Shown in pieces: positions 1 to 11,290 of a DNA stretch of 64,000 bases. The translations under genes were made by a program, and so were the position numbers. The DNA is from Ceratopteris richardii. Lineage: Eukaryota > Streptophyta > Polypodiopsida > Polypodiales > Pteridaceae. The notes under the pieces were generated by a model. The model was not told where the DNA came from and searched no databases. It saw only the letters and a program-made list of their open reading frames with translations. The stretch spans positions 53,058,027-53,122,026 of the forward strand of contig CM035437.1 in assembly GCA_020310875.1 (NCBI GenBank), given 5' to 3'. The stretch's first letter is position 1. Each line of letters starts with the position of its first letter.

Positions 1-337
1 CCTCATATAACTATTTACTCAAGACCAACTAAAGTGTCCTAGCTCAAAACATGGATTCTCTTTATAATGGGGTTGTTAGCATGTGTGGACTCCAAACTTA
101 ACTTTTGTAATTACCAATTTATATAGAATAGTGGAATATAAACCGCTAGGAATTGAGAAGAATAGCAACCATTTAGAACTCTCAGTAGCATAACATCCTA
201 CAACGATTATTCTCAGTCGTTGAGAAGGGAGTGATTTTGTACCCATTAATTATGCAACTCTTAGAAGTACATGTAGCATTTGAGGTTGCAAAGTTACAAT
301 CGTAGAAGGTAGGCAAGCCAATGGGGTATGCAAGAGG

Positions 338-600
338 GTGAAGGACAAGAAACCCTGGGTTTTCAGAGTAGCACCAAGCCTATTAGAATTTCTATGGATG
401 AAGCAGTCGCAAGGGAAGTCGATAGCACACAGAGAAGGGTCTACACTAGTGTTTGGGATGAAGACTGATTTCGAGGTGAAGGTGGAGGAGGATATTTTTC
501 TCCTTGATACTTACAGATTAGGAGTGGTAGCATTGGTAGATTTTGGGACTCGATCTAGAAAAAAAACTTCACCAACAAGAACCTGTATTGTGTCCTAGCA
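338..600 (+). pseudogene. gag-region remnant of F1
   Basis: This short open stretch has no clear family motif. Its role is inferred from position, between the leader and the protease of F1, and from a parallel stretch at about 10600-10830 in F2 that shares the same words (for example KSIAHREGS against IAHKEGS). It most likely comes from the N-terminal half of gag, whose core domain is still recognisable in F2. There is no ATG at its 5' end (it opens with GTG), and it is probably a fragment rather than an expressed ORF. Confidence 0.35.
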
Positions 601-1031
601 TCTCGTAGCAACAAATAGGTATATAACCAAGGTTCTAGGCAAACTGCCTAGATTTCATCTTATTTTGCTCCATTCAACTAGACTTCTTCTTCCCATATGG
701 AACAATTGGATCGGATACCAATTCAAGACCATATCTACAGTCGGTGGACCAAGTAATGACTATGGACACTATAATAAGAAAAGAACAAGGGACTAGTGTA
801 GAAAAAGTCATAAACAATCCACAAGATCTAGCTTCTATGGAGCAACAAAGCACCACAACACATGATACTGCTCTTGGATCCTAGAAGGTACTATGTAAAT
901 CTATGATTCAATTACAATTAAGAGATATTTTGGATTTTATACCAACATTTAAGGAAAACCCTTCTAGCCAAATTTCGCACTTCTGCTCAAGAGCCCATGA
1001 TAGTATAGCAAGCAGTACCAAATAACCAAGT

Positions 1032-1615
1032 GGAAAGTACAAAAGAGAGTCCACTATGTTGTCCCCTGTGATCACATTTTGGTACAAATCTAGACCTATT
1101 TCCAAAGTCTTAATTGATGGTGGCTCTATAGTTAATATTGCTACATTATCAATTTGTCATCAAATAGGTTGGATTAACATTCAACCCGCTCCTTTTTATA
1201 TTCAGATGGTCGATCAGTCCTGTGTTTGGCCGATTGGATTAATTAAAGATATTCCTATCCATAATCAGGAAGCTACATTCCTCATTACTTTTGTTGTCAT
1301 CAAATTAATAGATAATTGTTAAAATTATAATTTTCTTCTAGGTTGCCCTTGGTTGAAGCATGCCAAAGTCAAGCATGATTGCAGATCCAATGTTGTGACT
1401 TTCGACAAGGAACACAAGAAATACTTTATCACTTTGGGTGACCAAAATTTTCTTGTAGGTCGCCCTTGGTTGAAGCATGCCAAAGTCAAGCATGATTAGG
1501 GATCTCAGGCTAGCACTTTGCGGTTGTTGAAAATTGTAGAACCTCCTCATATGTTAGAAGTTATGGAGGAAGATGAGAAAGCTCAATTTTTGGAAACCAA
1601 CAATGATTTTTAATC
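1032..1615 (+). pseudogene. Aspartic protease remnant of F1
   Basis: Retropepsin domain of the gag-pol polyprotein, which in a live element cleaves the polyprotein during particle maturation. The core VLIDGGSIVNIATL is readable at about 1097-1150; the active-site triad is D-G-G where most retropepsins have D-S/T-G. The same D-G-G is in F2 and E, so it belongs to the lineage and is not decay. The C-terminal hallmark (LLG-PWLKHAK) follows at about 1337-1368. A stop at 1320 interrupts the frame, and about 51 bp around the second hallmark is repeated at 1445-1497. The segment ends in an acidic linker before RT. Confidence 0.75.
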
Positions 1616-1879
1616 AGACACACTTATTTCTAGTCGAGAAGTGTTAGCACAATATCGAAAGCAGGATGTGTTGATGCTTCGATTCGACCACATATATTCT
1701 AGAGTGATCTTTTGAAAGCTACTAACACATCATGAGAGGTAGATCTTCTCAATGCGGTTAGTGTGCATGTCTAGGAGGATCAAGTGGAGGTAATCTAGGT
1801 CTCACTAATCAACCTCAATTGGTAAAGGCTTGTGTAGAGTTACCAACATCATTTATGAGTGAGTTAATTACTTTATGAA

Positions 1880-2450
1880 AAGAATTTAAAGATGTCTTTG
1901 CTTGGGATTATTAAGAGTTATGGGGTCTTGATCCATGATTATGTCAACATAAAACTCAATTGAAGCCATATGCATCTCCGATCATTCAACAATGGTACTA
2001 GATGAATCCTAACTTTCTAAATAGGTTAAGGATAAATTAGATCAATTATTACAAGTTAGTTTCATTGTACCTATTGAATATCCAGAGTCGGTCTCCTCCA
2101 TTGGGATTTTCCCAAAGGAAAACAAACAAATAAGAATTTGTGTACATTGCTCTAAATTAAATGCAAGTATTTTCTTACATCCCTTACCTTTGCCATTTTT
2201 GGAAATCGTGCACAGTGAGGTAGCAAGATGAGAAATGTATTCCTTCTTTGACATATTTAGTGGACATAATCAGGTTCAGATGGCTAAGGCCAATGTACTT
2301 AAAACAACATTGATCAGTAACTAGGGTGTCTTTGCTTGTATTGTTATGCGGTTTGGACTCCAAAAAGCTCATATAACTTTTCACAAATGTATGCATCAAA
2401 TCTTTGCTCCATATTTTACCAATGTTATGCGAGTTTTTTTTGGATGAAAA
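1880..2450 (+). pseudogene. Reverse transcriptase N-terminal remnant of F1
   Basis: Translation across stops gives ordered RT landmarks. First come words matching the DVFAW motif that precedes RT, then IRICVHCSKLNA, matching the RICVDYRKLNA box, then FFDIFSGHNQVQMA, matching FLDGYSGYNQV, and finally VFACIVMRFGLQKAHITFHKCM, matching the block before the catalytic site. The match stops just before the YxDD motif, after MRVFF at about 2437. No catalytic aspartates, RNase H or integrase follow. The sequence then joins the accessory-ORF type region, so the end looks like an internal deletion rather than decay. Confidence 0.75.
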
Positions 2451-3219
2451 GTCAGCAATGAAGGTGTAACAGCTCCAACAACCCAAGAATCAATGTCAGA
2501 TATGGAAAAGCTATTCGGCAAGCTTGCTCCGAAGATTACAAATATGCATGACTACCAAATACATCACCATGGAAGATGGAGTTGCATCTCGAAACCTTAG
2601 CTTTTAAGCTACAAAACAAACCATATTAGTTGAAGCAGTAGAATATGGTACCACTATCAACTGGGCAAGTATTCTCTTCAAAAATATACGCAAAGAAGTA
2701 TGTTCTTTATTCAGAGTGTCAAAGAAGTTACAGAGTTTGGACACAAAGATAGGTATTTTCCTTAACCTTCTAATTTTGGAAAGACCCATGAGCACTATCC
2801 AACAATGGAAGAAGTTTTGGAAGAAGATTTTATCAAGGATCTTCGATGATAGCATGACACGTCAGTTGAAACTACTATGGAGACAAAGGGAGGGAGATAA
2901 AGGAAAGGAAGAAAAACAAGGATTGTGATAGAAGCCTTCCATCAGGTTGAGGAGGGAGCATTATGGAAAGCTAAGGCTAGGGCTAGCTTGTCAGGTTAAA
3001 TAGAAGAGGAAGAGTAATGCCAACAGGGAGAGGCAATAAGATTTTTGGTAGAGTAGCGGTGGAAAGTGGCTCAAGCTAAAGAGGGAAGGTGTAGATTATA
3101 AGAGGAGGAAGTCAACTGGCGACAACAAGAAGAATTTGGAAGCAATAGGAGGAAGCCCATCAACAGGAAGGTTTTGATCGAGATGCTCTAAACAGAAGCT
3201 AGGTTGATATAGAACAACA
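2451..3219 (+). pseudogene. Post-pol accessory ORF remnant of F1, N-terminal part
   Basis: I do not recognise a family. The region reads as short open pieces, including SMSDMEKLFGKLAPKI, VEAVEYGTTINWASILF and a piece at 2716-2928, followed by Arg/Lys/Glu/Gln-rich sequence. Its position, after pol and before a coiled coil at 8388-8666, matches the accessory frames of D (50288-52744) and E (31686-33470). Specific homology to those N-terminal halves is weak by eye. It is interrupted by copia A at 3219/8196. Confidence 0.35.
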
Positions 3220-3449
3220 TGTTGGAGTTAGACGTCTCCAGAAGCACGCGAACAGCACAAGGAAGAAGAAGAAGCTTGGAGCACAACACATAATACTAAA
3301 TGTATTACTAGAGAATGTACAAAGATAAGTAGCCCATTAGGGAAATAGGCGTATATACAAGCCGAGGGAAAAAAACCTCCTAAAGAGGGAAAAAAGTGCC
3401 TCGGCAGTCCTAGAGTGTTCACACACATCACTACCTAAATATATCAACA
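3220..3449 (-). repeat. 3' LTR of copia A
   Basis: 230-bp terminal repeat matching 7966-8195 and 62494-62723. On the minus strand it opens TGTTGATATATT and ends CTCCAACA. A TATATAC stretch lies in the middle and may serve as TATA box. Confidence 0.95.
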
Positions 3450-3465
3450 AATCCCCCCTGGGAGT
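3450..3465 (-). other. Polypurine tract of copia A
   Basis: On the minus strand this reads CCCAGGGGGGATT and ends directly at the 3' LTR. This is the expected position and composition for the plus-strand primer of reverse transcription. Confidence 0.8.
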
Positions 3466-3523
3466 GATGCGCTGAACAAGTAGTTGGCACTCATGTATAA
3501 GGAAGTGCCAAGCTATGTGGAAA

Positions 3524-3997
3524 TCACTCCACAAAAGGAAGTAAGCCCAAAGCTTTGAAGAAAGCTTCAAACTTCTCCTTAGGTAGAGCCTTCGTGAAAA
3601 GGTATGCAATGTTCTCCTATGTGGGCACATATGCCAAGCTGATCTCCCCAGCAAAGAACCTCTCCCTGACATAGTGATAATGCACCTCAATGTGCTTAGT
3701 GCGAGCATGGAACACAGGGTTCCTCGCAACTGCCAATGCGCTCTGACTGTCGGTGAAGATGGTGGTGGCAGAAGACTGACCAACACCCAAATCAGCCATA
3801 AGGCATCTGAGCCACACACACTCAACAGTCACTGTGAAAGCTTCCCTATACTCAGCCTCACAACTGGAAGTGGCCACAGTAGGCTGCTTCTTGCTCAACC
3901 AAGATATACATGAGCTACCAAGCATGAAGCAAAAGCCACTAGTGGACACACAAGTGTCATAGCAACCAGCCCAATCACAGTAAGAAAAAGCATGCAA
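3524..3997 (-). pseudogene. Copia A RNase H
   Basis: C-terminal RNase H domain of pol, which removes the RNA template during cDNA synthesis. Readable landmarks are YCDWAGCYDT (usually SDSDWAG), SSCEAEYREA, TDSQSALA and ARTKHIEVHYHYVRE, followed by a typical C-terminal tail ending FVE and a stop at 3524. The second Asp of the usual D-S-D-W is kept but the preceding residues differ. A frameshift in a C/G run near 4010 separates it from RT. Copy A' at 61870-62419 has the domain in better shape. Confidence 0.9.
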
Positions 3998-5460
3998 ATC
4001 TGGCGGTAGTGATCCCCCCCGGGATAAAACAACCCAAGTAGCCGAGTACCACTCAAGTAGCGAAAGATGCGCTTAACTGCCTGCCAATGCTTCACTCTTG
4101 GGCAATGCATAAACTTGCTCATCTGTGAGACAACAAACTGAATATCTGGCTGAGTAATGCATAAGTAAACCAAGCATCCAACAGCCTGTTGATAGAGAAT
4201 AGCATCAAATGCATCTCCAGCATCATGAAGACTCAATTGTAAACCTGTCTCCATAGGAGTGGCAATAGGTTTACAGTCTTCAAGGCCAAAACGCTGCAAT
4301 AATGTGTCAATATATTTTGTTTGAAACAAAGCCATTCCACCATCAACTTGCATAAACTGAATGCCCAAATAGTGATGCAAATGCCCCAAATCAGACATCT
4401 CAAATGAGGCATGCAAATCAGCCTTGAAATCAGCAATATGCTTCTCAATAGGACCAGTGAGCAGCATGTCGTCAACATAGATAACAATGATCAGAAGCAC
4501 ATCATTAGCACGCTTAGCATTTAAGGTGCTTTCAGTTGGACTGTTCTCAAAACCATGTTCAATCATATAGGCATGTATCTTCTCATACCAAGCACGTGGT
4601 GCTTGCTTTAAACCATATAATGCCTTCTTTAACCTGCACACCTGGTTTTCATGCCCTTTTTGCACAAAACCACGGGGTTCAAAAACATACACTTCTTCAT
4701 GCAAGTCACCATTCAGAAATTTTGTTTTAATTTCCAACTAATGTACATTCTAACCATGATGAGCTGCAAGTGCACAGATGCTCCGAACAGTAGTCATACG
4801 GCATGCAGGTGCAAAGGTCTCATCAAAGTCAATGCCTCTTTCCTGTGCATAACCCTTTGCAACAAGCCTAGCCTTATACCTGTCAACTGTACCATTTGGT
4901 TTACACTTCAGCTTGTATACCCACTTAGTGCCAATGGCCTTCTTGCCAGGAGGCAAGTCACATAAAGACCAAGTACCATTCTTCATTATAGCATCATATT
5001 TAGATTGCATAGCAGCCATCCAATTTTTTGAATTTTGTGCTTCATCAAACGAAACAGGCTCATTCTCATCAGAGAGACTAGATGCAGCCATAGCATAGCA
5101 ATCTGATGCAAAAGAGACACTATGAGAGCCTGAACGAGTACCATATGACAGAGGTACATCTAATTTGCTATCACGCAAGGTCTGCACCAGCCATTTTGGC
5201 ATAGTTCTTGCCTGCTGAATATCAGCTCTCTCATCAATAAGTGCATCATGTACATCTTCATGAGAAATGGAATTATCTGCATCATCACATGAAACCTGCA
5301 AAGGTTGAGAAGTTGCCTCATTAGGACCAGCACTAGACTGTTAACCTGTAAAAAGAGGCAGCAAAGTATCATACATGTCTTTGGAGCTAACAGATGTCTC
5401 CTTAGTACATGAAAGCAATGGCTGAATAGCATCTTCCACAAAAACAACATCATGGCTAAC
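3998..5460 (-). pseudogene. Copia A reverse transcriptase
   Basis: Copia-type RT. Readable blocks from the N terminus are NWMAAMQSKYDAI, GTKWVYKLK, RYKARLVAKGYAQERGID, FLNGDLHEEVYV, LYGLKQAPRAWYEK and the catalytic IYVDDMLL at about 4470. These end in YLSGTRLLGLFYPG. Stops fall near 4740-4750, between the two main open pieces (4750-5301 and 3895-4737), and at 5340. The 5' part is a Ser/Asp-rich linker between integrase and RT. All catalytic aspartates are present, so loss of function comes from the stops and frameshifts only. Confidence 0.92.
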
Positions 5461-5506
5461 TAGAATGTGTTTAGTATGTGGATGATACAGACAATAGCCT
5501 TTACTT

Positions 5507-6337
5507 TCAGAATTGTATAAAAAAAAAACATTTTACTACTTTATCATCCAATTTTCTGCGATGTTGTTCAGGCACTAATGCATATGCCAAACAACCAAAA
5601 ACACGAAGATGAGCATCAGATGGCTTGCGGTCATGCCAAGCCTCATATGGAGTGATAGACTGCAGCGCTTTGGTGGGACACCTGTTCAGTACATATGTTG
5701 CACACATGACAGCCTCAAGCCAGAAACTATGTGGTAAAGCCTGACTCTTGACCATACACCTCACCATCTCCATGAGTGACTTGTTCTTTCGTTCAGCAAC
5801 TCCATTCTGTTGAGGTGTATATGGCACTATACACTGGTGTTTTATCCCACATTCAGCCAGAAATGCATTAAAATCAGAAGACATATATTCCCCCCCTCTA
5901 TCAAAATGGAGGGTGCCCATTTTACATGCTGACAGATTTTCAGCCAAAACCAAAAACTGTTTGAAGCACATGAACACTTCGGACTTTGCCTTCAATGGAT
6001 ATACCCATGCATGCCTTGAAAAATCATCGATGAAAGTCACGAAGTAAAGATAATTCCCAAAAGAAGGTGTCTGCATAGGACCACAAACATCACTATGTAC
6101 AAGCTACAATTTCTGAGTAGCCCGAACTGAACCATCTTTTGGAAAGGATGAACGCTGCATTTTGCCCAAAATACAGCCTTCACAAACATGTTTTCCAGGT
6201 GCCTCAAGTTTGGGCAAAGAGGACACCATTTCAGATTTCTGCAGGCGTAGCAAACTAGCAAAAATTAGATGACCAAAGAGTGCATGCCAAAGCTTTGCAT
6301 CTGACATAGCCTGAGAATCATTTACTGCACATGCCAA
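5507..6337 (-). pseudogene. Copia A integrase with GAG-pre-integrase domain
   Basis: Inserts the cDNA copy into host DNA. The zinc-binding part is LWHALFGH...CEGCILGK (6290-6160). The catalytic core follows with HSDVCG, the second Asp in HFDRGGEY and the Glu in QQNGVAERKNK. The tail TPYEAWHDRKPS and HLRVFGCLAYAL is typical of copia. A stop lies between the zinc part and the core at about 6100, and the C-terminal end shifts frame in an A-run near 5520. Domain order and length are normal for the family. Confidence 0.92.
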
Positions 6338-6399
6338 ATCATTTACAGATCTTTCATAGTCTATGAGCTTATACAGCCCACGACATATAACACGTACTT

Positions 6400-6600
6400 C
6401 TTGATCCCTGGCACAAATAAAGCATCTGACAAAGTGAAAGAACTACCATCAACAGTAGTCAAAACGATCTTACCAACTCCCATAACATGATAAGAGGATT
6501 TGTTAACAGTATTCCCTGTAGGGGCAGGCTCGAGTGAAGAGAAGAAATCGTGCTGCGAGGTAATATGTTTGGTCGCCCCACTGTCAAAATACTACATCTG
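6400..6600 (-). pseudogene. Copia A protease
   Basis: The minus strand reads FDSGATKHITSQHDFF at about 6590-6540, the retropepsin active site D-S-G-A, followed by GVGKIVLTTVDGSSF and DALFVPGIKKY. These match the copia protease pattern. The frame differs from the gag piece upstream, which stops at 6584, so there is a frameshift at the gag-protease junction. Confidence 0.85.
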
Positions 6601-7666
6601 AGTCTACTGCAGACATGCACTGCTCATGAGAAGATGGGCCAAAACAACAAAAAGTAGTAAACGCCCATTCTTCTTCCTGCACAAGATTAGCAGACTCTGT
6701 TTTTGGTGTAGAGGCCTCTGCAACAACCATTCCAACCTCTTTCTTTTTTGCCTCTTTAGCAGCCAGTTTTGGACAGCTCTTTATGATATGATCATTCCCT
6801 TTACAGTACTTACAAAACATTTTCTACTTTTCTGATTTCTTTTCATCTTTATCTTCCTTCTTCAAAGATGCAGAATTAGCAGATTTCTGCTTACTAATTG
6901 AAGAGCTCCATTTTCCTTTGCCCTTCTGACTAGCTAGGAAAGCTTGATCTGCAACTCACATAATGGACCTGTTCTGCCTTGACTGATCTTCCTGCAATAG
7001 AACAGAGACTAACTCCTCAAATGATAAGGCATTTGGATTTCCTTTCATCATCAACCGAAGAGTAGAAGCAAAACTCTGATATGAATCAGGAAGACCATTC
7101 CAAACGGTTTGCACAAGTGAGCTATCTAGTATAACCTCATCAATAGAAATCAACTGTTCCTTCAAGTCTTTGATCTTCGTTAGAAAACTATCCATAGAGT
7201 CACCTTCATTCATGTGTTAACTCTCCAACTATTTTCGGAGGTAAGCAACACAAGCCTCATTCCTAGCTTAGTACAATGTGGTAAGTGTATCCCAAGCATC
7301 CTTAGCCGTTCTACAAGAGCGAATGTGAGGAATAATGGCACGTTTGACAGACAAAGCTATCAATGCATGTGCCTAGGCATCTTTGCCATCCCAGCGAATC
7401 TTCTCTGCAGTAGGTGCAACAGAAACCGCAGCACGAACAAGAATATGCAGAATATCATCATCTTTGACACCTTCTGCATCAGCTTCAGTACCTGTAGTTG
7501 TAAGAGTTGCAGGTGTGATAGGACATTTTTCGGCACCCTGCACAATGTTCCATAGTCCTTTTGCAACCAACACATGTCGCATCATATAAGCCCATAACGA
7601 GTAGTTGGTACCATCCAACTTATCCTCAATAGCCAACATACGGAATACATCGCTGCTTTCAGCCAT
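6584..7666 (-). pseudogene. Copia A gag
   Basis: Capsid protein of the virus-like particle. The N terminus MAESSDVFRMLAIEDKLDGTNYSLW (ATG at 7666) is the usual copia gag opening. A gag-polyprotein core piece follows at 6956-7213 (TKIKDLKEQLISID, VWNGLPDSYQSF). The zinc knuckle CKYCKGNDHIIKSC, of canonical CX2CX4HX4C spacing, lies at about 6810-6770. Stops occur near 7373, 7215, 6956 and 6830. Everything is in the right order and roughly normal length. Confidence 0.9.
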
Positions 7667-7946
7667 GGCCGGTGACTAAAATACCTTGATGCTGAAAATT
7701 GATTGTATCTAAAAAGTTGAACAGAACTACCAAGATGAATTCCACTAGACCTGTAGAAGACTTCGAGACGCTTATACTGGCAAATAGAAACTGGTATATA
7801 CCTTTGGCACAAAAAGAGGAAATAGCCTGCACAAGCGCTACGATAGTGCGTTCGGAGGCCAAAACACGTTGAGTATGCTCACCAAAATTCGTGCGATTCT
7901 GAGACTGCAACTGGAGGAGTGTCGACGGCACCCTAGATGAAGCGAC

Positions 7947-7964
7947 AACCTGCTCTGATACCAA
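7947..7964 (-). other. Primer-binding site of copia A
   Basis: On the minus strand the sequence just inside the 5' LTR reads ATTGGTATCAGAGCAGG. It contains the classic plant PBS TGGTATCAGAGC, complementary to the initiator tRNA-Met 3' end. Confidence 0.9.
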
Positions 7965-7965
7965 T

Positions 7966-8195
7966 TGTTGGAGTTAGACGTCTGCGAAAGCACGTGAACA
8001 GCATAAGGAAGAAGAAGAAGCTTGGAGCACAACACACAATACTGAATGTATTACGAGAGAATGTACAAAGATAAGTAGCCCATTAGGGCAATAGGCGTAT
8101 ATACAAGCCGGGGGAAAAAAACCTCCTAAAGAGGGAAAAAAGTGCCTCGACGGTCCTAGAGTGTTCACACACATCACTACCTAAATATATCAACA
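7966..8195 (-). repeat. 5' LTR of copia A
   Basis: 230-bp LTR paired with 3220-3449; followed by the target duplication CAACA at 8196-8200. Confidence 0.95.
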
Positions 8196-8200
8196 CAACA

Positions 8201-9290
8201 TTCCTAGATTGAGAGACATAAAGAACAACAAACAAATGGATGATGTAGTTCCCTTCATTTAGTGAATAGATTAAATATCCCTAACACAATGAGCAAGCCA
8301 AAATTTAGTTGCCCACTCTAGCATGTTCATCCCACATTTATCCATGATTTATGAAGGATTGTCAAATGACAACAAGTAGTGTAGCGAATGTTGTGCATAT
8401 GCGGACTCTTCATTCCCTGCAAATGGAGAGAGAAGAACGTAGTCTTCAACAGTGGGAAGAAGAGAAAAAAAGGCACAATTATAAAAAACAAACAACTTCA
8501 AGAAAAAAATCAACAACTTGAAGACATTTTGGCTGATAGAGCCGATATTTTTACAGACAAAGTACAGATTGTGCAAAGGGTCATAATCAATTTGAAAGCT
8601 AGATGGGAAGAAAGAAAAGAAGAACAAACCATCCTACGTGAACAATTACAGGATCAAAAGGAATAGACTCAAGGAATTCAAGCAAATAATTGCAATTTGC
8701 ATAATATAGCTAATAAGTTACAGTCTCACTACACAAGTTTTGTCCTTAACAGAATTAGAATGGCGATTACAAGATAGCAAAGCACATATTCCTAGAAAAG
8801 AGTACTATTTTAGCATATAAAGAACTTCAAATCATGGAACGGATAAATATTCAAACTGGATTGGGACAATTGATTGAAGCCAAGGATGTCAACTTAGTTC
8901 AGAAAGAAGAACAATCCCAACTATTGTAGTCTTAGCTTGTATAAACTGCCATGACCAGAAAAAAAATCCTTGAAATAGTATATTCAGATTATGCAAAGGC
9001 CAAGGTGGCAAAAGCAACTTTAAATGTAGAGTGGGGAACTACAAAATGCTTTGAATAGGAGTTCCATTCCGTGGCTGAGGCAACTATTTCTCAGCTGAGA
9101 GCTATTTTTGAAGAATTTCTCTATGATTTGGACAAGGTAATGCATCGGCCTTTGGAAGGGGATGATGATTTGTAAACCTAGACTTATGGAGTTTGTGGAT
9201 TTTGTCCAATTCCCTAAATCCAATTCACTTAGGGAAGTTCTTAATAGCAAACAAGGCCTTACAGATTAGAGCATCACAGATCACTAGTGA
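8201..9290 (+). pseudogene. Post-pol coiled-coil ORF remnant of F1
   Basis: This continues F1 after copia A. The clearest open piece is 8388-8666, which is almost all Glu, Gln, Lys, Arg and Leu in heptad-like order (NKQLQEKNQQLEDIL, ERKEEQTILREQLQDQKE) and should form a coiled coil. The word KNKQLQ is shared with the coiled coil of E (31686-32846). Further helical-looking scraps continue to about 9170 with stops. I infer this is the C-terminal half of the same accessory protein. Its cellular role is unknown; by analogy with D and E it lies between pol and the 3' LTR. Confidence 0.5.
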
Positions 9291-10267
9291 GATCTTATAA
9301 GTATATCATAGAACATATCTAACAATTATTAATTTTTTTTTTTTTTTGAAATACCAACTTATAGATAACATTTATTACTCTATGAAAAAGGTTGACATTT
9401 TTATCATCAATTCTCTAACTTTTTTTTTAAATTTATTTGGAAGTTCTTGGTGATCATTACCTCTTATTTATTTAACTTCAAGAGAATGTTGAATGTCATC
9501 TTTATAGAAACGCCCCTTTTAGAGATGATTTTTGGAGGTATTTTCTATCTCTCTCTCTAATATGTGAAATGACAAGCAATGTTTGTAATTTTTTGAGACT
9601 TCATGCGATATCCACACAATGGAATTCTTAGTTATGTCTTCATTGAAGAATCTTGATTGCTTATTAATACCTTAGTTCTCATGCTAGCCTTTGATTATAA
9701 AATCTAGAGAACGTTGTGTTTATTCTTACAAGGGAACATAGACAACACAAATAGCAGAATTTGAGCTATGGTCTGACTAAATAATAGATATTATACAAGG
9801 ATGGCTATGTCCACCCATGTGCTCCACTATGGAACTTACATGGTGATATAGACAAAAGTTAGGTAGGAGAAGAGCTTAGGCTAGTTCTAATAGCACGAAC
9901 TAGGCGAAGATAGATGATGAACGCTACAAAAAAGATAAGACTCCACAAGGGCCAAGTTAGCTAGTAACCACCTTAGAATGGTGAAACTAACTTAGGTGTT
10001 TTCAATCAACCTATCAAATATCATTGCAACCATAGTTGGATAGGAATATTCCCTTTATTCGTAGGTCAAAAGATGTTACTTATAGACCCCCATTCAAGAG
10101 GGCAAGCATCAAGGTTTGTCATCGTTGTCCCAAGCCCCAAAATAAGGGGACACCATAACTCCCTTTCCATACCATATTTCTTAACCATCTATCAACTTTA
10201 TCAATCTCCTAAACCCAAAATTTAGATCCTCAAATGGTTAATTGTTTCCCATTCCATCACATAGATC
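9291..10267. other. AT-rich stretch without genes, probable LTR remains of F1/F2
   Basis: No ORF or domain is recognisable. The stretch contains T-runs (9334-9349, 9421-9428). It lies between the 3' end of F1 and the start of F2, exactly where an LTR would be. I could not define LTR ends or a target duplication. Confidence 0.35.
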
Positions 10268-11290
10268 TTATATAACTATTTACTCATGACCAACCAAAGT
10301 GTTGTAGCTCACAACATGGATTTTCTTCATAATGGGGTTAGCATGCTGCTTGTACGGACTCCAAACTTAACTTTTGTAATTATCAATTTATTTAGAATAG
10401 TGGAATATGAACCATTAGGAATTTTGGAGAAGAGCAATCGTTAGAAATTCTCAGTAGCATACACATCCTAGAGGAGTTACTCTCATTTGTTGAGAAGGGA
10501 TTCATTTTGTACCCATTAATTATGCAACTTTTAGAAGTATGTGTGGTATTTGAGGCTACAAAGTTACAAGCACAAAGTTTAGAAGGCAAGCAAGCCAATG
10601 GGCGATCAAAGAGGGTGACGGACAAGAAACCCTGAGATTTCAGACTCACACCAAGCCTATTAGATTTTCTATGGGTAGAGCAGTTGCGAGGGAAGCCAAT
10701 AGCACACAAAGAAGGGTCTACATTAGTTTTTGGTATGAAGAGCAATTATGAAGTGAAGCTAGAGGAGGATTTTTTTTCTCATTGATAGCTACAAACAAGG
10801 AGTTGAAGCACTGGTAGATTTTGGGATAGATATAAGCTTCTCGATAGAGAATCAATGGAATGTAGTTTAACTGTTTTAGTAGTAAGGTGGACAATGATTC
10901 CAATGTCCCATGTTTGGTTGTTTGATACACAATATGACCTATTGAAAGGCGGGCAGGATGATGCTCAAAAATGTCTAATGTTCCAAGCTACACTTGGAAG
11001 TCAAGCAGTTAGATGGCTGACCAAGTTTTCTTCAAACCATTTCACAACATACGATTCATTGCAAACATCCTTTTCAAGAAGTTTTCGAAAGGCTAAGACA
11101 ACAAGACAACTCTTTATTACATGGGAGTACATGGTTTAGAAATGTACATAGATAGTTGCAGATGATGCTTGATTGTTCTAAAGGATGCTATGACAAATAC
11201 AGGGACTAGAAGGGAATCGAATGATGTGCTGCGAGGTTGGTTCATGGATGGTCTTAATCCTATTCTAAAGTAGAAAATTTTCCTTTATGC
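10268..11290 (+). pseudogene. Gypsy F2 leader and gag, first part
   Basis: The first 600 bases repeat the start of the window (F1). A gag core follows in the piece 10855-11139, with CLMFQATLGSQAVRWLTKFSSNHFTTYDSLQTSF. This matches the E gag words ARWLTEYDINHFGTYEAV. The end of the segment (RGWFMDGLNPILK) matches TQWFINGLTPQLK in E, which supports a shared gag fold. The reading breaks at codon FLYA, where the LARD element is inserted at 11291; gag continues at 17610 after the TATGC duplication. Several stops are present. Confidence 0.7.

Larger units (their letters stand above)
1..3219 (+). mobile_element. Decayed Ty3/gypsy element F1, left part
   Basis: This is the leader, gag, protease and reverse transcriptase part of an old plus-strand gypsy element that starts before the window. 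The first 150 bases are clearly related to 10268-10410, the matching part of copy F2. Homology to element E is visible in the protease (LIDGG core) and RT blocks. Nothing is intact: stops and frameshifts occur every few tens of codons. RNase H and integrase are absent: the RT block runs into a post-integrase-type ORF at about 2450. The element is cut at 3219 by copia A and resumes at 8196. No 5' LTR or PBS is in view. Confidence 0.75.
3220..8195 (-). mobile_element. Ty1/copia element A, complete length
   Basis: A 4976-bp minus-strand copia element. It has two 230-bp LTRs (3220-3449 and 7966-8195, TGTTG...CAACA), a 5-bp target duplication CAACA (3215-3219 and 8196-8200), a tRNA-iMet-type PBS and a G-rich PPT. 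The order gag, protease, integrase, RT, RNase H is the copia order. Coding is broken by several stops and at least two frameshifts. By eye the LTRs differ at about 10 of 230 positions. It sits inside F1. A related, 5'-truncated copy (A') lies at 60303-62723 in the opposite orientation. Confidence 0.95.

Noticed and set aside
3337..3825. 162-codon ORF on the minus strand overlapping A RNase H
   Set aside because: Out-of-frame shadow of RNase H and LTR; the same shadow occurs in A' at 62082-62606.
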